Shown here: in pieces, positions 21,742 to 34,799 of the stretch
Layout: every line of letters starts with the position of its first letter
How positions within the stretch are numbered: the stretch's first letter is position 1
Assembly: GCF_016906535.1 (NCBI RefSeq)
Contig: NC_057371.1
Location: forward strand, 2,108,001 to 2,172,000
DNA from: Rhizoctonia solani
Taxonomy: Eukaryota; Basidiomycota; Agaricomycetes; Cantharellales; Ceratobasidiaceae
Length of the DNA stretch: 64,000 nt
Direction of reading: 5' to 3'
The notes under the pieces: model-generated
Told to the model about the DNA's origin: nothing
What the model saw: the letters and a program-made list of their open reading frames with translations, nothing else
Database searches by the model: none
Made by a program: the position numbers and the translations under genes

Positions 21742-23210
21742 ATGACTACTAATTGCTGTCATTCCCCATCACACGGAGGGTTACAACTCCCTTTGCCGCA
21801 AAGGATTCGGCCATCCACAACTAGTACTAATCGCGATCTTACTAAAGCCAAAGACAGCGACGATGAGATTTTATCTGATTTATCAAAGCTATTTGGTGAG
21901 TTACTAAAGACTACATATGAACGGGGCTTATTGGGAATGTACTTGGCTGTTCAGATGCGTTGGATCTAGATTGGGAAACAGAATGCACTTCTGCAAAGGA
22001 TGACGCTACCAACGAGCTGCCTGAAGATGCGTCGAAATCCATGGTGAGTGTGCTGTAATGAATACTTCTATTTGACTCCAACATTTTTGCTTGCCAGCCC
22101 AAGTGTAAAGCTTATGATATTCCCTTGGAACTCGCGGGCGCGGCTTGTAAGATTCGATTAGTATATCTACACTTCATAATTAATCAACTTTCTTTGCGAG
22201 CAGACTTCATCGTAGATAGGTTTATATATGCATGGAACCACATCGACTGGTCTATATCCTCAATGAATGAGTCATGTGAACCTTCAGACCCATTCTACGT
22301 GGCGGCTCCCAATCAGGACATACTTATTATGGATGCAATATTCCGAGTCGATGAGAACGGGACAATTTTTCGTTGGCTTGGAGGTGACCAATGGAATACT
22401 GAGCCGCTTTATGGCGTTTATGGCGACGCATATGTATCGCTGCAAAAATGCGCCGGGGTGGGAGGCTGTTTCCCTTTACTATCTGAAGAGTCAACATTTT
22501 CGCCTACCTATCTTGCTGAAACTGAACCTTCCTATACTTTTGGCGAAGCATTAACCACGCATACTGTTATCTCGGAGCCCGCTACTTTAGGTCCAATTCA
22601 GTCGAAGGAGCTTGGGATATTTTCTAACGACAGTAAAAATACCAAAGACATGTACAGCGAATCGTCGGGCGCTGCTTTACTGGGGTCACTCATGGGCTTT
22701 CCAAATCTGATCGCATCACCATCACCCATCATAGATGATGTCTTCTCAATTAATGATGTAAACGGAATCGACCTCTCAACTCCGTTTTTGGGCGAGGGAA
22801 CACCTCCAACCTTCGACAACATAGCCCGGTGGGTAGAATCTCAAAAGGGCACACGTCGTACACCGGGTTCAAGTTGGGTTTGTCCTTTGAAAGGATGTGA
22901 AAGACTGTTGAGGCGGCCTCATGCACTCAAAGTATGATATATTATAATCAAATTGGGTGATCAAACTAACCGGAAGTATTAACAGGACCACCTTTTATTC
23001 CACTTTGACATTAAAGGTATGTGTATCCTATAATTGAATGTGTTATATCTCAAACTCATAAGGCGTTCCCTTCTTTCAGAGTTTCCGTGTGGCTATCCTG
23101 GATGTAACAGCTCATTTGCCACTAAATGCAACTGCGATAGACATAGGAAGAACTGCAAATATGTCCTCAAATGCTCGGTAGTTAGTCGTGATAGGCACAA
23201 CCACTCATGA
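21742..23210 (+). CDS. C2H2 zinc-finger family protein, copy D
   Basis: The proposed splicing is 21742-21895, 21955-22043, 22098-22146, 22204-22931, 22986-23016 and 23080-23210. All phases close, giving 393 residues. The acidic N-terminal exon contains DDEILSDLSKLFG, matching the exon-1 ends of copies A, B and F. The conserved domain carries FRVDENGTIFRW. After a long Ser/Thr-rich linker come FDNIARWVE, finger 1 (C-x4-C-x12-H-x3-H; RRPHALK, then HLLFH on the 31-nt exon) and finger 2 (C-x4-C-x12-H-x3-C; FATKCNCDRH). This is the intact sister of pseudogene C and shows what C has lost. Function is unknown; a transcription-factor-like role is only inferred. Confidence 0.78.
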
Positions 23211-24848
23211 AAGGGAGGTGGCTCACCGCTATAGAAGCTGGGAGAGCCTCTGGTACTTATAAGCGATGGCTTTCACAGTTCCCCATATGTTTATTTTGTA
23301 CTATATCACTCATGACAATGATGACGACGGGTATGGAAAAGTACGATGGCCTAGATTGAAGTTTCTCCCGCGGAAATGTAAAGTTAAATGACTTAGCCCA
23401 GTTGAACATTCGGACCACACCTCAATTATCCTGAGGAGCTACCATCATTTAATTGGTTATGAAATTGGCTTGGGGTAGAGTTTTAAAAGGAAGCAGATAT
23501 GACACACTCTGTTCATATTACTGTGAAACATCGAGAGGCTTCGCATTCAACCTCCTGGCCGCATTAGAAAATTCTTACTATCCTTTATAGTTATCTCTAA
23601 GGATATGTATACCCCTGAAACGAGAGTCTGCGAGTCGCTTATAATGAGAAATTAGATTATCGAGTAATCAATGCAGCTAAACGAAGATAATATAGCAATT
23701 AATCAGGGATATTCAATTGACCTAATTGGGTGCAGCAGCGTATCAAGGCATATGTGTGGGGTCCGTATTATCAGGTAGGACGCCATGATTTTAACGGACA
23801 CCTGAACAATATGACCTTGGAGTAGGAATAGACGGGATCCGGGCGAATTCTGATAGAGCCGTGCTACTATCTGTGATCATGCTTGTGCTCAACTCTTGCT
23901 GGTATGGATCGTATAACCTGGAGGAGTACTAAAATTTTCACTATTCAGTTGATCAAGTCTAAGATGATTCAACGATAGATTTGAACATAGTCCATTCTTA
24001 ATCTTGTTTCTGAAAAGCTTGATTTTAAATAGATTATGGATGTGTACTCAGCACTACCCGGTCCATCGTCTATATTCATACAAGAAAATCCGGTCAAAAT
24101 GTAGGATTCATTTGGTCTTCGGATACCGGTCGGGCTAGTTGTGATTAAAACGTCCTTCGATCGTTGGAGGTTCCTCAACAATACGAATATATGCGTCGGT
24201 TTCGACGGAAAAGCCGGAGGTTGGGCAATCGATCTAAGTAAGCAAAGGCAAACACGGCAAGATTTTAGCCACAGTCAAACATTGTTGACCATAAGCGATA
24301 TCCTTATTTTTTTAAGCTTTTACTTTGAGTACGAGCGTTCATGGTAGCCACTTGTGAAAGCACTTGTTAGAGGATATCCTTAAATACATGACGCATCGCA
24401 GACCAGGTTGCATCCAGCCACGCTCACGAAGTAGAACACGTGCCTTAGATGTGTACTATCAGATACGTCAGCATGGCCGTGACTTTGATTGAGATATTCT
24501 GGCATCCACTCTCGAATTCTATCGGCCACCCATTCTGATGCCTTTTGCTGCGCACCTGGGGATGAAGTTGAGTGAACGGTGGGTGGGAGCCGATGGGTCC
24601 ATATATAGGTAGCGCTGGAGTTCATAGCAGCTGTCAGGCTAACACTCGAACTAGCCCCTATCATCATACCCCTCCTATTCTTTTCCCTCTGTCAAATAGT
24701 TTCTGCTCATAAATTTGAGGATGACATTGTTTGCCCAAGCCGAGACAGTTACACACACCGCACGAATCCGATACGACTATTCTTCCACCTTTTATTCCAG
24801 CTCATTTCCAGTGCCCCTAGTACTAGTCTCAATATCCTGTGTTGAGCT
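23211..24848. other. Intergenic
   Basis: AT-rich spacer before the Rho1 GEF gene. A 95-codon minus-strand frame (24380-24667) has no recognisable homology and I do not call it. Confidence 0.45.
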
Positions 24849-27800
24849 ATGGAGAGCGCGTTAGTAGTAGCAGCTGGAAACAACAAGCGCAACACTGGGT
24901 ACCAACATATGCATCCACGATCGATTGGAAGCATCCTCACGACCCGAACCGGCCGCACATCTACTTCTGATGACACGTTAAATCCGTATTCGCCTATCTT
25001 GCAGCCCCATAGATATTTCAAGTCTCGCCGCCGGCCACTTGTATACCCGGCCTTGCTCTCTTGTGTTGCCAAAGCATTCCGTGAACATATCCCCCTGGCC
25101 AACCATACTAAAGGCGACATGACATATGCCAGCACATTCGATGGGCACGAAGCCGTCAGTATTATTGCATGGATTATAAAGACCTCCGACCGCAACCTTG
25201 CCCTGCTTCTTGGCCGTGCTCTGGGTGCGCAAAGGTTCTTCCACCATATTGCATTCCACTATCAGCTACGGGATTCGCCCACAGAAATATACCAGTTTAA
25301 ATACATGTCGCCGGAAGCTGGAAGAAGGCGAGGAAATAAGTCTACCCATGTTCGCTCAAGCTCGTTGAACACCAGCAAGGTATCAAAATTCGAGACTGGT
25401 TCAACTAATAGGGGTGGGAACGCAGCTGGAGATGGTGGTTCCGTCTCGCTTCCTTCAAGCGTATTTTCGGCCTTAACCAAGTGTTACTCGTCAACATGTA
25501 CTAAGTATCGAGCTTGCTATAGCCCCAGTTGTCCCAAGCGTTTCGAGTTGGAACAGACTCAGCACCAACAGCACCCAGGATCTCATGGACACTATATTTC
25601 AAATTCTGGTTATGGCCTCCAACAACTACCTGAAGTCAACTCGGATGAAAGAATTAAACGTGCCATAAAGGCAAGTCTTATTTGGCCCCGAACGTGGAGC
25701 ATTTCTGAACTCGATGAAAAGATACCTGGTCGGCCATGGCTCCATTCAGCAGTACAAGAAATGGATAATATCGGCAGCCGCGAAAACAAGCGCCAAAAAG
25801 CGATACAGGAAATAATCCGTGTCCAGCGTGACTTTGTACAAGACCTGGAGTATCTCCGAGATGTGAGTTTAGTCGATTGATCATGTCTTTTGAGCTCACG
25901 CTCTGACCTGTAGTGCTGGATAGAGCCTTTGCCAGACCAAGATATTGTTCCTGCAGATAGGCGCATCGAGTTTATACAGCAAGTGTTTGGGAAGTTCGAA
26001 GAAATGCTCGACGTCAATCGTCGCCTCTGTACGGTAATTACTACACGCCAAAAGTTCAATCGCGATACCGAATTTATCGGAGACGCATTCCTTGAGATGG
26101 TACCACACTTTCAATCGCTTGTCCAGGGCAACAACCATCGAATATGGGGAGGATACGAACTTGAACCAGAGGAGCCAACCAACCCTGCATTCGCAGCATT
26201 TTCCCGAACAGTCGAACAGTCGCCACCAAGCCGCGATCCGAAGCTGGCCACATACCTAGCGAAGTCACTTGTACACCTAACACACCTTCTACAATGGCTA
26301 GAGATCATACTCGAAAACACTCCTCAGGGTAGCCGTGATCAGGTGATAATTCCTGAAGTCATAAATATGATCCGCAAATTCTTAAACGAAGGTGATACGG
26401 ATGGAGAATGCACCGCCCTTCGGTTAGACCATGTGCTTATGCTTAGACCTGACGAACAAATGGTGAGTTTACGTTCTTCTGTTTTTGTACCATGTTTCAA
26501 CCAGAGTCTCATCGGCTTTCAGGATTTCAAAATCAGGGATCAGTTTGAACAACGTCAACTTGTATACAAGGGCCGACTCAAGTACCGCGGAGGCGTCATC
26601 AAGGGAAATGTCGATTTACAGGTCTTCTTGCTGGACCACGTGCTTCTCATCGTCAAGAGCAAGAAGAGCGGTAGATATGACCAGTTGACATTGTTCAAAC
26701 GGGTTAGTTCCTTTTCCTTGTTGATGAAATACCACGTAGAGTGTTTGGCCCCACAACCGTGCCTGGATGCGAAGGTCCAATCCATTTTACCTGGTTTGGT
26801 AATCCCTGCCCATTCCCGCGCTAACCATCACATAGCCTATCCCGTTAGAGCTACTCACTGTATCTGTGCCGGAAGAGAATGGAGGGGTATTCTTCAAAAT
26901 AGACTCACAAAAGCACGGCCACCAGTTGGTTTTTTCTCATCTAGGTCGACAGGGTGTGAGTAGAAGCTCCCGGACAGTCTGGAATGGGCTGATGATCGAC
27001 ACAGTATAGAATTACGCTTTGGGCCTCCACATCTTCTGACCGAAAGAAGTGGATACAGCATATTACGGCTCGACAGCGGGCGACGCGTGAGCAAAGGAGT
27101 ACCTTTATCACGTACACGTTGAGCGGAGAGACTTTCACGAACGCAATTGGAGTCAATTGCGCAGCTCTATATGGTTGGCAGACTACCTAACTATAATTAA
27201 TAACTCAAAGCTGATAGAATTCGGTAGATCACGGTCAACGAATAGCCTATGGAACGGATAAAGGGGTCTATCTCCAGTCCTTACACGGTGGACAACCCGT
27301 CAAGTATCTTGACTTGCCGGATGTACAGCAGATTGATGTATTAGAAGACTACCAATCGCTAATCGTACTTTCTGGCGAGTCGAACTTGTCATTCTCGCGC
27401 TTCGTTCTATTTTACTCACTTTTTTCCGTCATAAAGAAGGAACAGTTTTCACATTCTCGCTCAGTGCGCCCGACGCAGGAAACCTTGTCATACATAAGGT
27501 TGCGTTACACATATCTCTTTATAAAGTTGGATACTGCTTGGATCGCGCCCACATTTGTATAGCTGGAGAGAACACATCTGAAGGCACAACTATCCGGATC
27601 AAGGAAATTAATGGCATCATGTGCAGGATTGGTGTACCTTTGCCCAGTGAATCAACATGCGAAGCGGCGGGAACGTTTAAGGTGAGTTTAAATTACTCCT
27701 CTTGTAGCAATTACTAAAACTGGTAACCCAAGGAACTTCACATACCCACTGAAGCTCGTTCGTTTCATTTCTTAGAGACCCAGTTGTGCATTGTCTGCAC

Positions 27801-28485
27801 CAAGGGCTTTAAAATTGTCAATTTCAACACATTGGAAGTCTATACCCTGCTGGATCTCACGGATGTATCGCTTAACTTTGCGCGATTTAGTAATGACGTA
27901 CATGCGCTGGGTATATACCCGATAGACGGATTGTTTCTGCTGTGTTATACCGGTGAGCAAGGTCCTTTTGAGTCTCACAAGCGTTGACCTAAGACGACTG
28001 GTCCGAGTAGAGTTTGCCTTTTACGTATATGAAACTGGACGCAGGTCCAAGAATAACACAATTATTCGTTGGGAGGGAGCACCAACTACTTTTGGTAAGT
28101 GTACAAATATTAGTAGACATATTTCTGCTAAAATTTGAAAAAAGCACTCCAATATCCATACATCATGGCATTTGACCCGATGTTTGTTGAAATCAGGCAC
28201 GTGAAGAACGGTTCACTCGTCCAAATCATTCGTGGGAGCAATATTCGCTTGTTATACGCCGACATACAGTCGCCGGACGCTGGTTCGACGATCTCAACGC
28301 TATCGAGTCAAAGCCGTTCGGTTCTATCAGCCCAATTTTCTCAGGGACGTATACACGGACGAGACTCGATTGTGCTAGCATCAGACGATGGAGTAATGAT
28401 GGTAAAATTATCCGCTTTGGCATCACGGACGTTGAATGAATCCCTCGATATCAGCATTCGGAGACCAAACACGGCGTACAGTTAG
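24849..28485 (+). CDS. Rho1 guanine-nucleotide exchange factor (DEP-DH-PH-CNH, Rom2/Tus1 type)
   Basis: Activates Rho1 at the plasma membrane in the cell-wall-integrity pathway (family knowledge). Order: short basic N-terminus; DEP domain (about residues 60-150, FREHIPLANHTKG); DH domain beginning at QKAIQEIIRVQRDFVQDLEY and continuing past an intron at about 25874-25913 to WIEPLPDQDI and FGKFEEMLDVNRRL; PH domain (QRQLVYKGRLKYRGG, QVFLLDHVLLIVKSK, then PIPLELL across an intron ending at 26837); CNH domain (RIAYGTDKGVYLQ to the end, with ALGIYPIDGLFLLCY). About ten introns of 45-130 nt are needed; the joins I checked keep frame. The third DH helix (LAKSLVHLTHLLQWLEIIL) departs from the usual TKPxxRLxRYPLLLE pattern, so exchange activity may be altered. 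The N-terminus is shorter than in many relatives. Confidence 0.85.
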
Positions 28486-29817
28486 CTTCAATTACTTTCA
28501 TCGTTTTATTCTTCTCTCGCTACAGTTGTAATGATATATGGATTGATTTGCCTTACCATTTGGATTGATATAAAATAAAAAGACCGATAAATAATTGAAC
28601 CGAGGGCCTCTCGCTTCCGAAAAATGACCATGTATGCGTGCATGCCTACATGGGCGGCTGGACGTGGTCGATCTTCGCAGTGCTCGGTGAGTCGGCAGCC
28701 ACGTGGTCTCGAAAGCGCCGGCCTCCTAGGCCCAATACGGGTCATGCGGGTCTGCCTCGTTCACTTATCTTTAGAACCAACGGCGAGCCCATGTATCATA
28801 TTGACATAAAAGACTTTCATACGTACTGCCCCCGTCTGACTTCGGTTGTGCTCGAAATTGCCACACTGTCCAGTAAGCCATGCTATTGCTAACACACTGT
28901 AACTCAATCCAATGCCAAGACACATGCACACCAATCCAGTCTTGAAATTATATAGCTGGTACGAGATGCTCAGCCTATATGCCCTTCTCAGTTATGTAAG
29001 CTATTGGCAGTCTCAGCAATTGGCGTTTGCGTCCAAGCATGCGGTCAATCCTTTGGACAATCCACAGCCCCAAAGCCACCACGTTTCAAATCGTTGCCCA
29101 CCAAACAAGGGAGCTTCTACAGAAATGGCTAGTGTTTATTATTTGCGTTATTTCTCTTATATATATACTGAATGGATAGATGTACATTGCGGTGGTTTGG
29201 CTTGTAGCTAGGTGTGTTTGTCGTGAATCGTTTGCCTCCAGTCTCGCCTTTGTGCACGTGACTAAATGAGCGAATCGAACGGCTGACAAATCGCCCATCG
29301 CGCCCATTTCAGGGACACCCATAACGCGTTCTGATCTCGCCATGAAACCGGTGGCCTTGATACACGACTCTATACGCGCCGTGCATTATACACGAGCTTT
29401 AATACTACACCACATACTCGCCGATCGATCTAAAGTAAATGTGTACACTGTTGCCTCTCCTGGATGAGCATTTGCAAATATACCTAGCGCTATAATAACC
29501 ACAAACCGGAGGTCATTTGGGACCAACACCCTTTAATTCAATAGCCCTATAGCCTGGTGCTACTTGGTCTTGATTCTCTCTTCTTTTCTTCCGAATTTTA
29601 TTCATTGCCTAAAATCACTTGGGGACCTACCTTAACTCGAAGTCTGCCACCGTACTTGAATCAGTGCAAATATGACTACCAGAACAAATCAGTTAATCTA
29701 TATTATGTCTCGAATCGCCTTTGCATCAGTATTCGGCCAGATCTTGCTTGCTATCTTCTGGTTCCGGTGGGTTCATTTTCTACTAGCTCTGAAAACAGAG
29801 ATAACAATGACAATAGC
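28486..29817. other. Intergenic
   Basis: No supported gene. Overlapping short frames occur on both strands without family resemblance. Confidence 0.45.
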
Positions 29818-31247
29818 ATGAAATTCGTGGCGAGGAAAGGACAAACAAAAGGAAAAGGATTTAAGACAGGTAACAACAGCACTACACTGCATATAAATTA
29901 GGAACTAAATATTCACCAATAACGTTGAATTCCAAAACGAAGTAGGGTATAACTCTGGCACCTTGAGTAATCTCACAATCCAATGCAACGCCGATGGACC
30001 GTATGTCCCAAGTGTACCTGCAACAGTGAGGAGCAGAATATCAATGCATTCGCCAATCTACTAATAATTCCCGTGTGTAGCCCGTTTCCAAAGACCATGC
30101 CAACGTGTTGAATTTTATCGAAGATAACCTAGGAAGAACTTGTAAGTTATTCACAAGTTACCCGCCACCTCGCTGATGCTCGCTATCGAAGATTACTTTG
30201 TTGCGCTGGTTTCGTCTCATAACTCAGTAATACTCGATCAAACACACTCATACTATGTTATCTTCGGCTTGAGCCCCAACAAACGATTGGTCTCTCGACT
30301 CGATGAAAACTCATACTTTTACCATCATCACGACCTTTTATCTGAACCTATCATCCAGTTCAACATAGGGGACTTTTCGTATCAATGGGATACTCAACGG
30401 AATACGCTCGTTGAATGGGTAGGAGCGGGATCAAGCATCTTTGGGTTGGGCGCTTTCAATGTTCCACTATACCCGAACTTGAAAGAAGCCGAAAATTCTG
30501 CCCGCTTACTCCAATCGAACGACTTGATCATCCTAGGCGACCATGATTTCTCCCTCTTCGCACCTACAGACAGTACCAGCCATTCTCCCGCGTCTACTAC
30601 TAACTCGGCATACACACCAGCCGAAACCAGCACCTTCAATCGATCCCCGAATACTGGGTTCTTTGGCCGATCTCCAACTAAGCATACTATTGATTTTTGG
30701 GTAGAACAAAATGTGAAGAACATCCAAGCTACTGGTAGTGGAAAGGGAGTGAAGTGTCCAGAGCCGGGGTGTAATCACATCTCACGACGCCCGGGTGCCC
30801 TCAAGGTATGTAGATACATATATGAGAAAGGATGCCATTTTGATATCTGCTATAGATCCATATATGCACCCACTATCGGTTAAAGCGTGAGTAGTCGTTG
30901 GATGATGTGCAATCGATGTAACTAATGTGTGAGCTTGACAGCATATTCTTGTGGACTATGTGATATAAAAGTTCTAACTGAAGCGAATCTCGCAAGGCAC
31001 GAGAAGAACAGTGAGTGTCCAACAAATCTTAGGAGGACCAGGCGACTGATCTTTATTAGTTCACACCTGCGCATCATGTCTTACGGTTGGATCAGCTCCC
31101 TTCATAAAAGCACACAGAGCCACCTGCTCTCGGATTAGTGTGGAAGTGGCAGATTCTACTTTAGGAAAGCATAATAGAGCTGAAACAGACGCTCAGTTCT
31201 ATGGCAGTCATCAGAAAAGAGCCAAGTGTTCTCACAACCTATCCTGA
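29818..31247 (+). CDS. C2H2 zinc-finger family protein, copy E (three fingers)
   Basis: The proposed splicing is 29818-29869, 29946-30025, 30081-30141 (61 nt), 30192-30805, 30856-30886 (31 nt), 30942-31010 (69 nt) and 31060-31247. All phases close, giving 364 residues. The N-terminal domain has KRLVSRLDENSYF and QFNIGDFSYQWDTQ. Finger 1 is C-x4-C-x12-H-x3-H (RRPGALK then HICTH). Finger 2 is C-x2-C-x12-H (CGLCDIKVLTEANLARH). An added third finger is C-x2-C...H-x3-C (CASCLTVGSAPFIKAHRATC). It forms a subfamily with copy F. The first exon is the weakest part of the model. Confidence 0.72.
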
Positions 31248-32024
31248 TATCTACCAGAAGTTCTTTAGCCCGACACTGCCAACCCGCCAAGATTCTGAAT
31301 ATTTCAACGATAACGATATTTATCCGTATAACACTATTACCATCGTACAACGCTATTACCATCATATAACACCATTGCCACCATATTCCATCGATTATGA
31401 CCCATGAATATGCACGAATATCTGCTACTCATTTATACATGACGTTTTGATATGCATATAGCTACCAACCCTTACATAACTTATACATAGCTTATCTATT
31501 TATATGTATGCCGACAGATATGTACTATCTTCATGAAGTGTGACCGTATGTATAGTACAATAAACTCGATAACAAGCTATGCCGATGTACCGCGTATATG
31601 TTCACAGATTATATAAATATACACGCCACAGTACAAGCAAACGTGGATCAGAGCGAATATGACCATTTAGGGAATATTGATTTGCAGCACACTAACCGCA
31701 CCTCTACTGCGCCCTTGATTGCACTCATAGCATTGAGTAAAGGCCTCTCGGCTGCGTGTTAGTCAAGTTCTTTCGACCAAGAACATGTAGCTGCTCATCC
31801 GGGGATTATCTATTTGTAATTTGCTTATCCCTAGATGGACCAGTACGGATGAGCGTGGTATTATAACGACGTGCTTGGTGGCTTTGCTCTACCTTACCCT
31901 TCACTTCTGAACCTACTCTGCTTGAGCGCGGACTCACCTAGTATTCATACATTGTGACTGTAGTTTGCTGTAAGTTATTTCTCGTGAGAGAATTCGGTCG
32001 TTTCTCATTAGCACCAGTACTACA
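31248..32024. other. Intergenic
   Basis: AT-rich spacer with many ATAT/GTAT runs between copies E and F. No gene was seen. Confidence 0.45.
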
Positions 32025-33460
32025 ATGGCCCGCGAAAATCTATCTGATACATCTCACGAGGAGCTTGCAAAAGCCGTTCCGCATATGTAAATTCTCTTTT
32101 CACGAGCTAAACTGGTTCTTAACAATAATGGTACTAAAGCAATAGCGCGGCGCCTGGCATAGAGGAAGACGCCACGAAGGACCTACGATCTGCACTAGGT
32201 AAGCCGGCGTGTATTTATTATGTAGCACCAAGGCCTGAAGTCTCGCAGGAAATCTCAAAATCCAATGCGATACGGACGATTGCTGCAGCTCTGATGAGCC
32301 AGACTCTCCCATACCAGATACGGTAAGTGAATCAGTGACTCTTTAAAAACTGGCTCTCAAACAGCCCTCAACTATACGTAGCCTGTGTGCAAGGGTTATA
32401 TAATAGACTCCGAGCTGGCAGGCCAATTGCTCGGAGAGCGCTGTGAGTGATGCTTACTATATTTAGGAATCTCGCTGACCCTCATAAATGCAGATTACTT
32501 TACTGCCCCAATAATGGAACAAGAGACGTCTGAACTTGTCGTGTTCAGCTTGAGCCCGACCCATAGGATGGTCTCTCGAGTGGATGAAAATGGATCATTT
32601 CACCACTATCATCTCGACCGGTCCTCCGATTCAGTTGTTCATTTCATGATAGGGTATTTGACCTACCGGTGGGATACGCGACACTGCACACTATCCTATG
32701 AGGAACCTGAAATAGTACCAGGCAGTAGTCAATTCAGTTTTGGTAGCGTTCACCTATACATGCGTCTTGAAGAAGCTAGGGAGTTCGCACAGTCGAACAA
32801 TCCTCCAGTATCAAGTAACTATACGCCGGAATGCCCACCTCTCATCGATGACAATGGTACATCACCTCCATCTCCTGCCAGCGTTCCACCGACAGTTTCC
32901 GGGACCTGTATTGTATTTTGCGCGGGCTATTTCGGGCAATCACCGGACCAAAAGGTCATAGACCAATGGGTAGATCATGCTGTTACGACGCATCAAGCTG
33001 CTCGCGATGGAGTAAATCTAAAATGCCCCGAAATGGGTTGTAAAGCTAGCTCCCGACGCCCACATGCACTCAAGGTATGTACTAATATCGTTTTCGGAGA
33101 TGTATTGTGTTCTAATGTATCGCATAGACGCATTTATATACCCATTATGGAATTAAACGTAAGCCCAAATACATAATGTCAAAGGCGCTCTAACTAAATA
33201 ATACTGTAGCACATAGTTGTGCAATATGCAATATATCGGTTTTGACCGAAGCAAATCTATCGAGACATATGAAGAACAGTGAGTAGTCTCCAAAGTGCTA
33301 GATACCCTAATAATCTAACCGATCTCTCGCAGTTCACACCTGTCCAGGCTGTCTCTTCGTGGCGCCAGTGGTATTCATAAAAGCTCACAAAACAACATGT
33401 CCTCAGGCTGCAAAGATTTCATGTGAGCGTAAAGGGCGAAAACGCAATAAATCCAAGTAG
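32025..33460 (+). CDS. C2H2 zinc-finger family protein, copy F (three fingers)
   Basis: The proposed splicing is 32025-32086, 32140-32198, 32249-32322, 32382-32442 (61 nt), 32494-33074, 33128-33158 (31 nt), 33210-33278 (69 nt) and 33333-33460. All phases close, giving 354 residues. The conserved domain reads HRMVSRVDENGSF and MIGYLTYRWDTR. Finger 1 is C-x4-C-x12-H-x3-H (RRPHALK then HLYTH). Finger 2 is C-x2-C-x12-H (SVLTEANLSRH). The third finger is C-x2-C...H-x3-C. The C-terminus is basic (CERKGRKRNKSK), a possible nuclear localisation signal. It matches copy E exon for exon from the 61-nt exon on. This is the best-resolved member of the family. Confidence 0.8.
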
Positions 33461-34799
33461 TTCCCAGGACTATCGCTGTATTGTATCTGGAGTTTAGGGT
33501 GTCCACAACATATGTATATGATCTACACCTCTATGTATTTCATGACCTCTTTACATACGTTATTGCAGCCAATAATTCCTGACTGTATATATAGATTGCG
33601 TGAATCACATCATGTTCCATCCACGGTATATAGAATACCGTATACATTCCTTCCAAATTCCGCGACCAAATATGTGATGTGCAGCCGGCGCGCATCAGAA
33701 CTCGAGTGTTTTACGTGCGCGAGGATAAACTTAACATAAACAACCATTTGGACAAAACACCGACCTGCTCCCTGACCAAATCAAACTAGTATACGCAAAT
33801 ACAATTGCACACGGGTGATTTGCTCGTTGGTTACCGAATGCCTCACTACTGGATCTCCGTAATTCATAGTATTATACAACTTTGATTTGAAGACTGAGGC
33901 ATCTAACTTCCAGTGTATAGCATAATAGCTATCTCGTAAGCTTCTGTCTCGTCCCCATCCCTTTGCTTACGCTCCACGAGTTGGTTGCAGTTGGGTCAGT
34001 TGACTGTATTCGAATACGGGTAATACTGGGAGCCAAGTCATACACCCGTGTTTACGTTATCTCTTATGTGGAAATCGACATACACCAATTTCATCCTTTC
34101 GTTTATCTTTATATTCACACACATATGCACACCAACTCGATGATTACAAGGTGTTCGCCTGACATATTCGCGTTGCATTTATTGTGTAAAATCTCGGGAT
34201 GCATATATCTTTATTCGATTGATGTCATAGATATGTTTTGGGGACACTCTCACCTAAAACAACCACACTATTCCTATTTAGAACCCAGAAGAGAAGCTCC
34301 TACATCTTGCCCCATGATCAAGTTTCCACCAGGTCCCAAGAATGGGCTATCAAAAGCTACTTACCCTTTGATGTGGCGCGGAACAGATGGGCAGGGTAAA
34401 AACATCGGTCTACAGGGTTTATTCGACGACGCTGATCAATGTCTTGGAGCAACTGATATGCGCTCGTTTACTCTGATCATCTTTGATATACAACCCTTTG
34501 CCTTGGTCGGGACACAATTTCGATAATCATATGGCATACGTGAGATTCCCCATGTGAAACATCTCATACGATACGTGCATACACATTCTTCCAGATCCTG
34601 ACCCTGATATATACTCTAACCCCTCATATCGAAAAACGAAAATCAACCCAGGTTCATGCGCACTTGTGGGTTCTGTCGTGCCACACAAAGCCTCATTTCA
34701 GACGGGCAAAACATCTCCCGACCCCCCAGCCACGCCCCCACGCAGCACGTGATTTGGTTCAGTAGACCGCCGAGCGCCTAGAGGTTACATCCTAGAGAA
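33461..34799. other. Intergenic
   Basis: Contains a 187-codon open frame (33963-34526, +) with no recognisable domain and biased composition. I do not treat it as a gene. It marks the boundary between the accessory half and the conserved half of the window. Confidence 0.4.

Noticed and set aside
24380..24667. 95-codon minus-strand gene divergent from the Rho1 GEF
   Set aside because: No homology recognised and no second exon found.
33963..34526. 187-codon plus-strand frame
   Set aside because: Composition and lack of any motif suggest a chance open frame.
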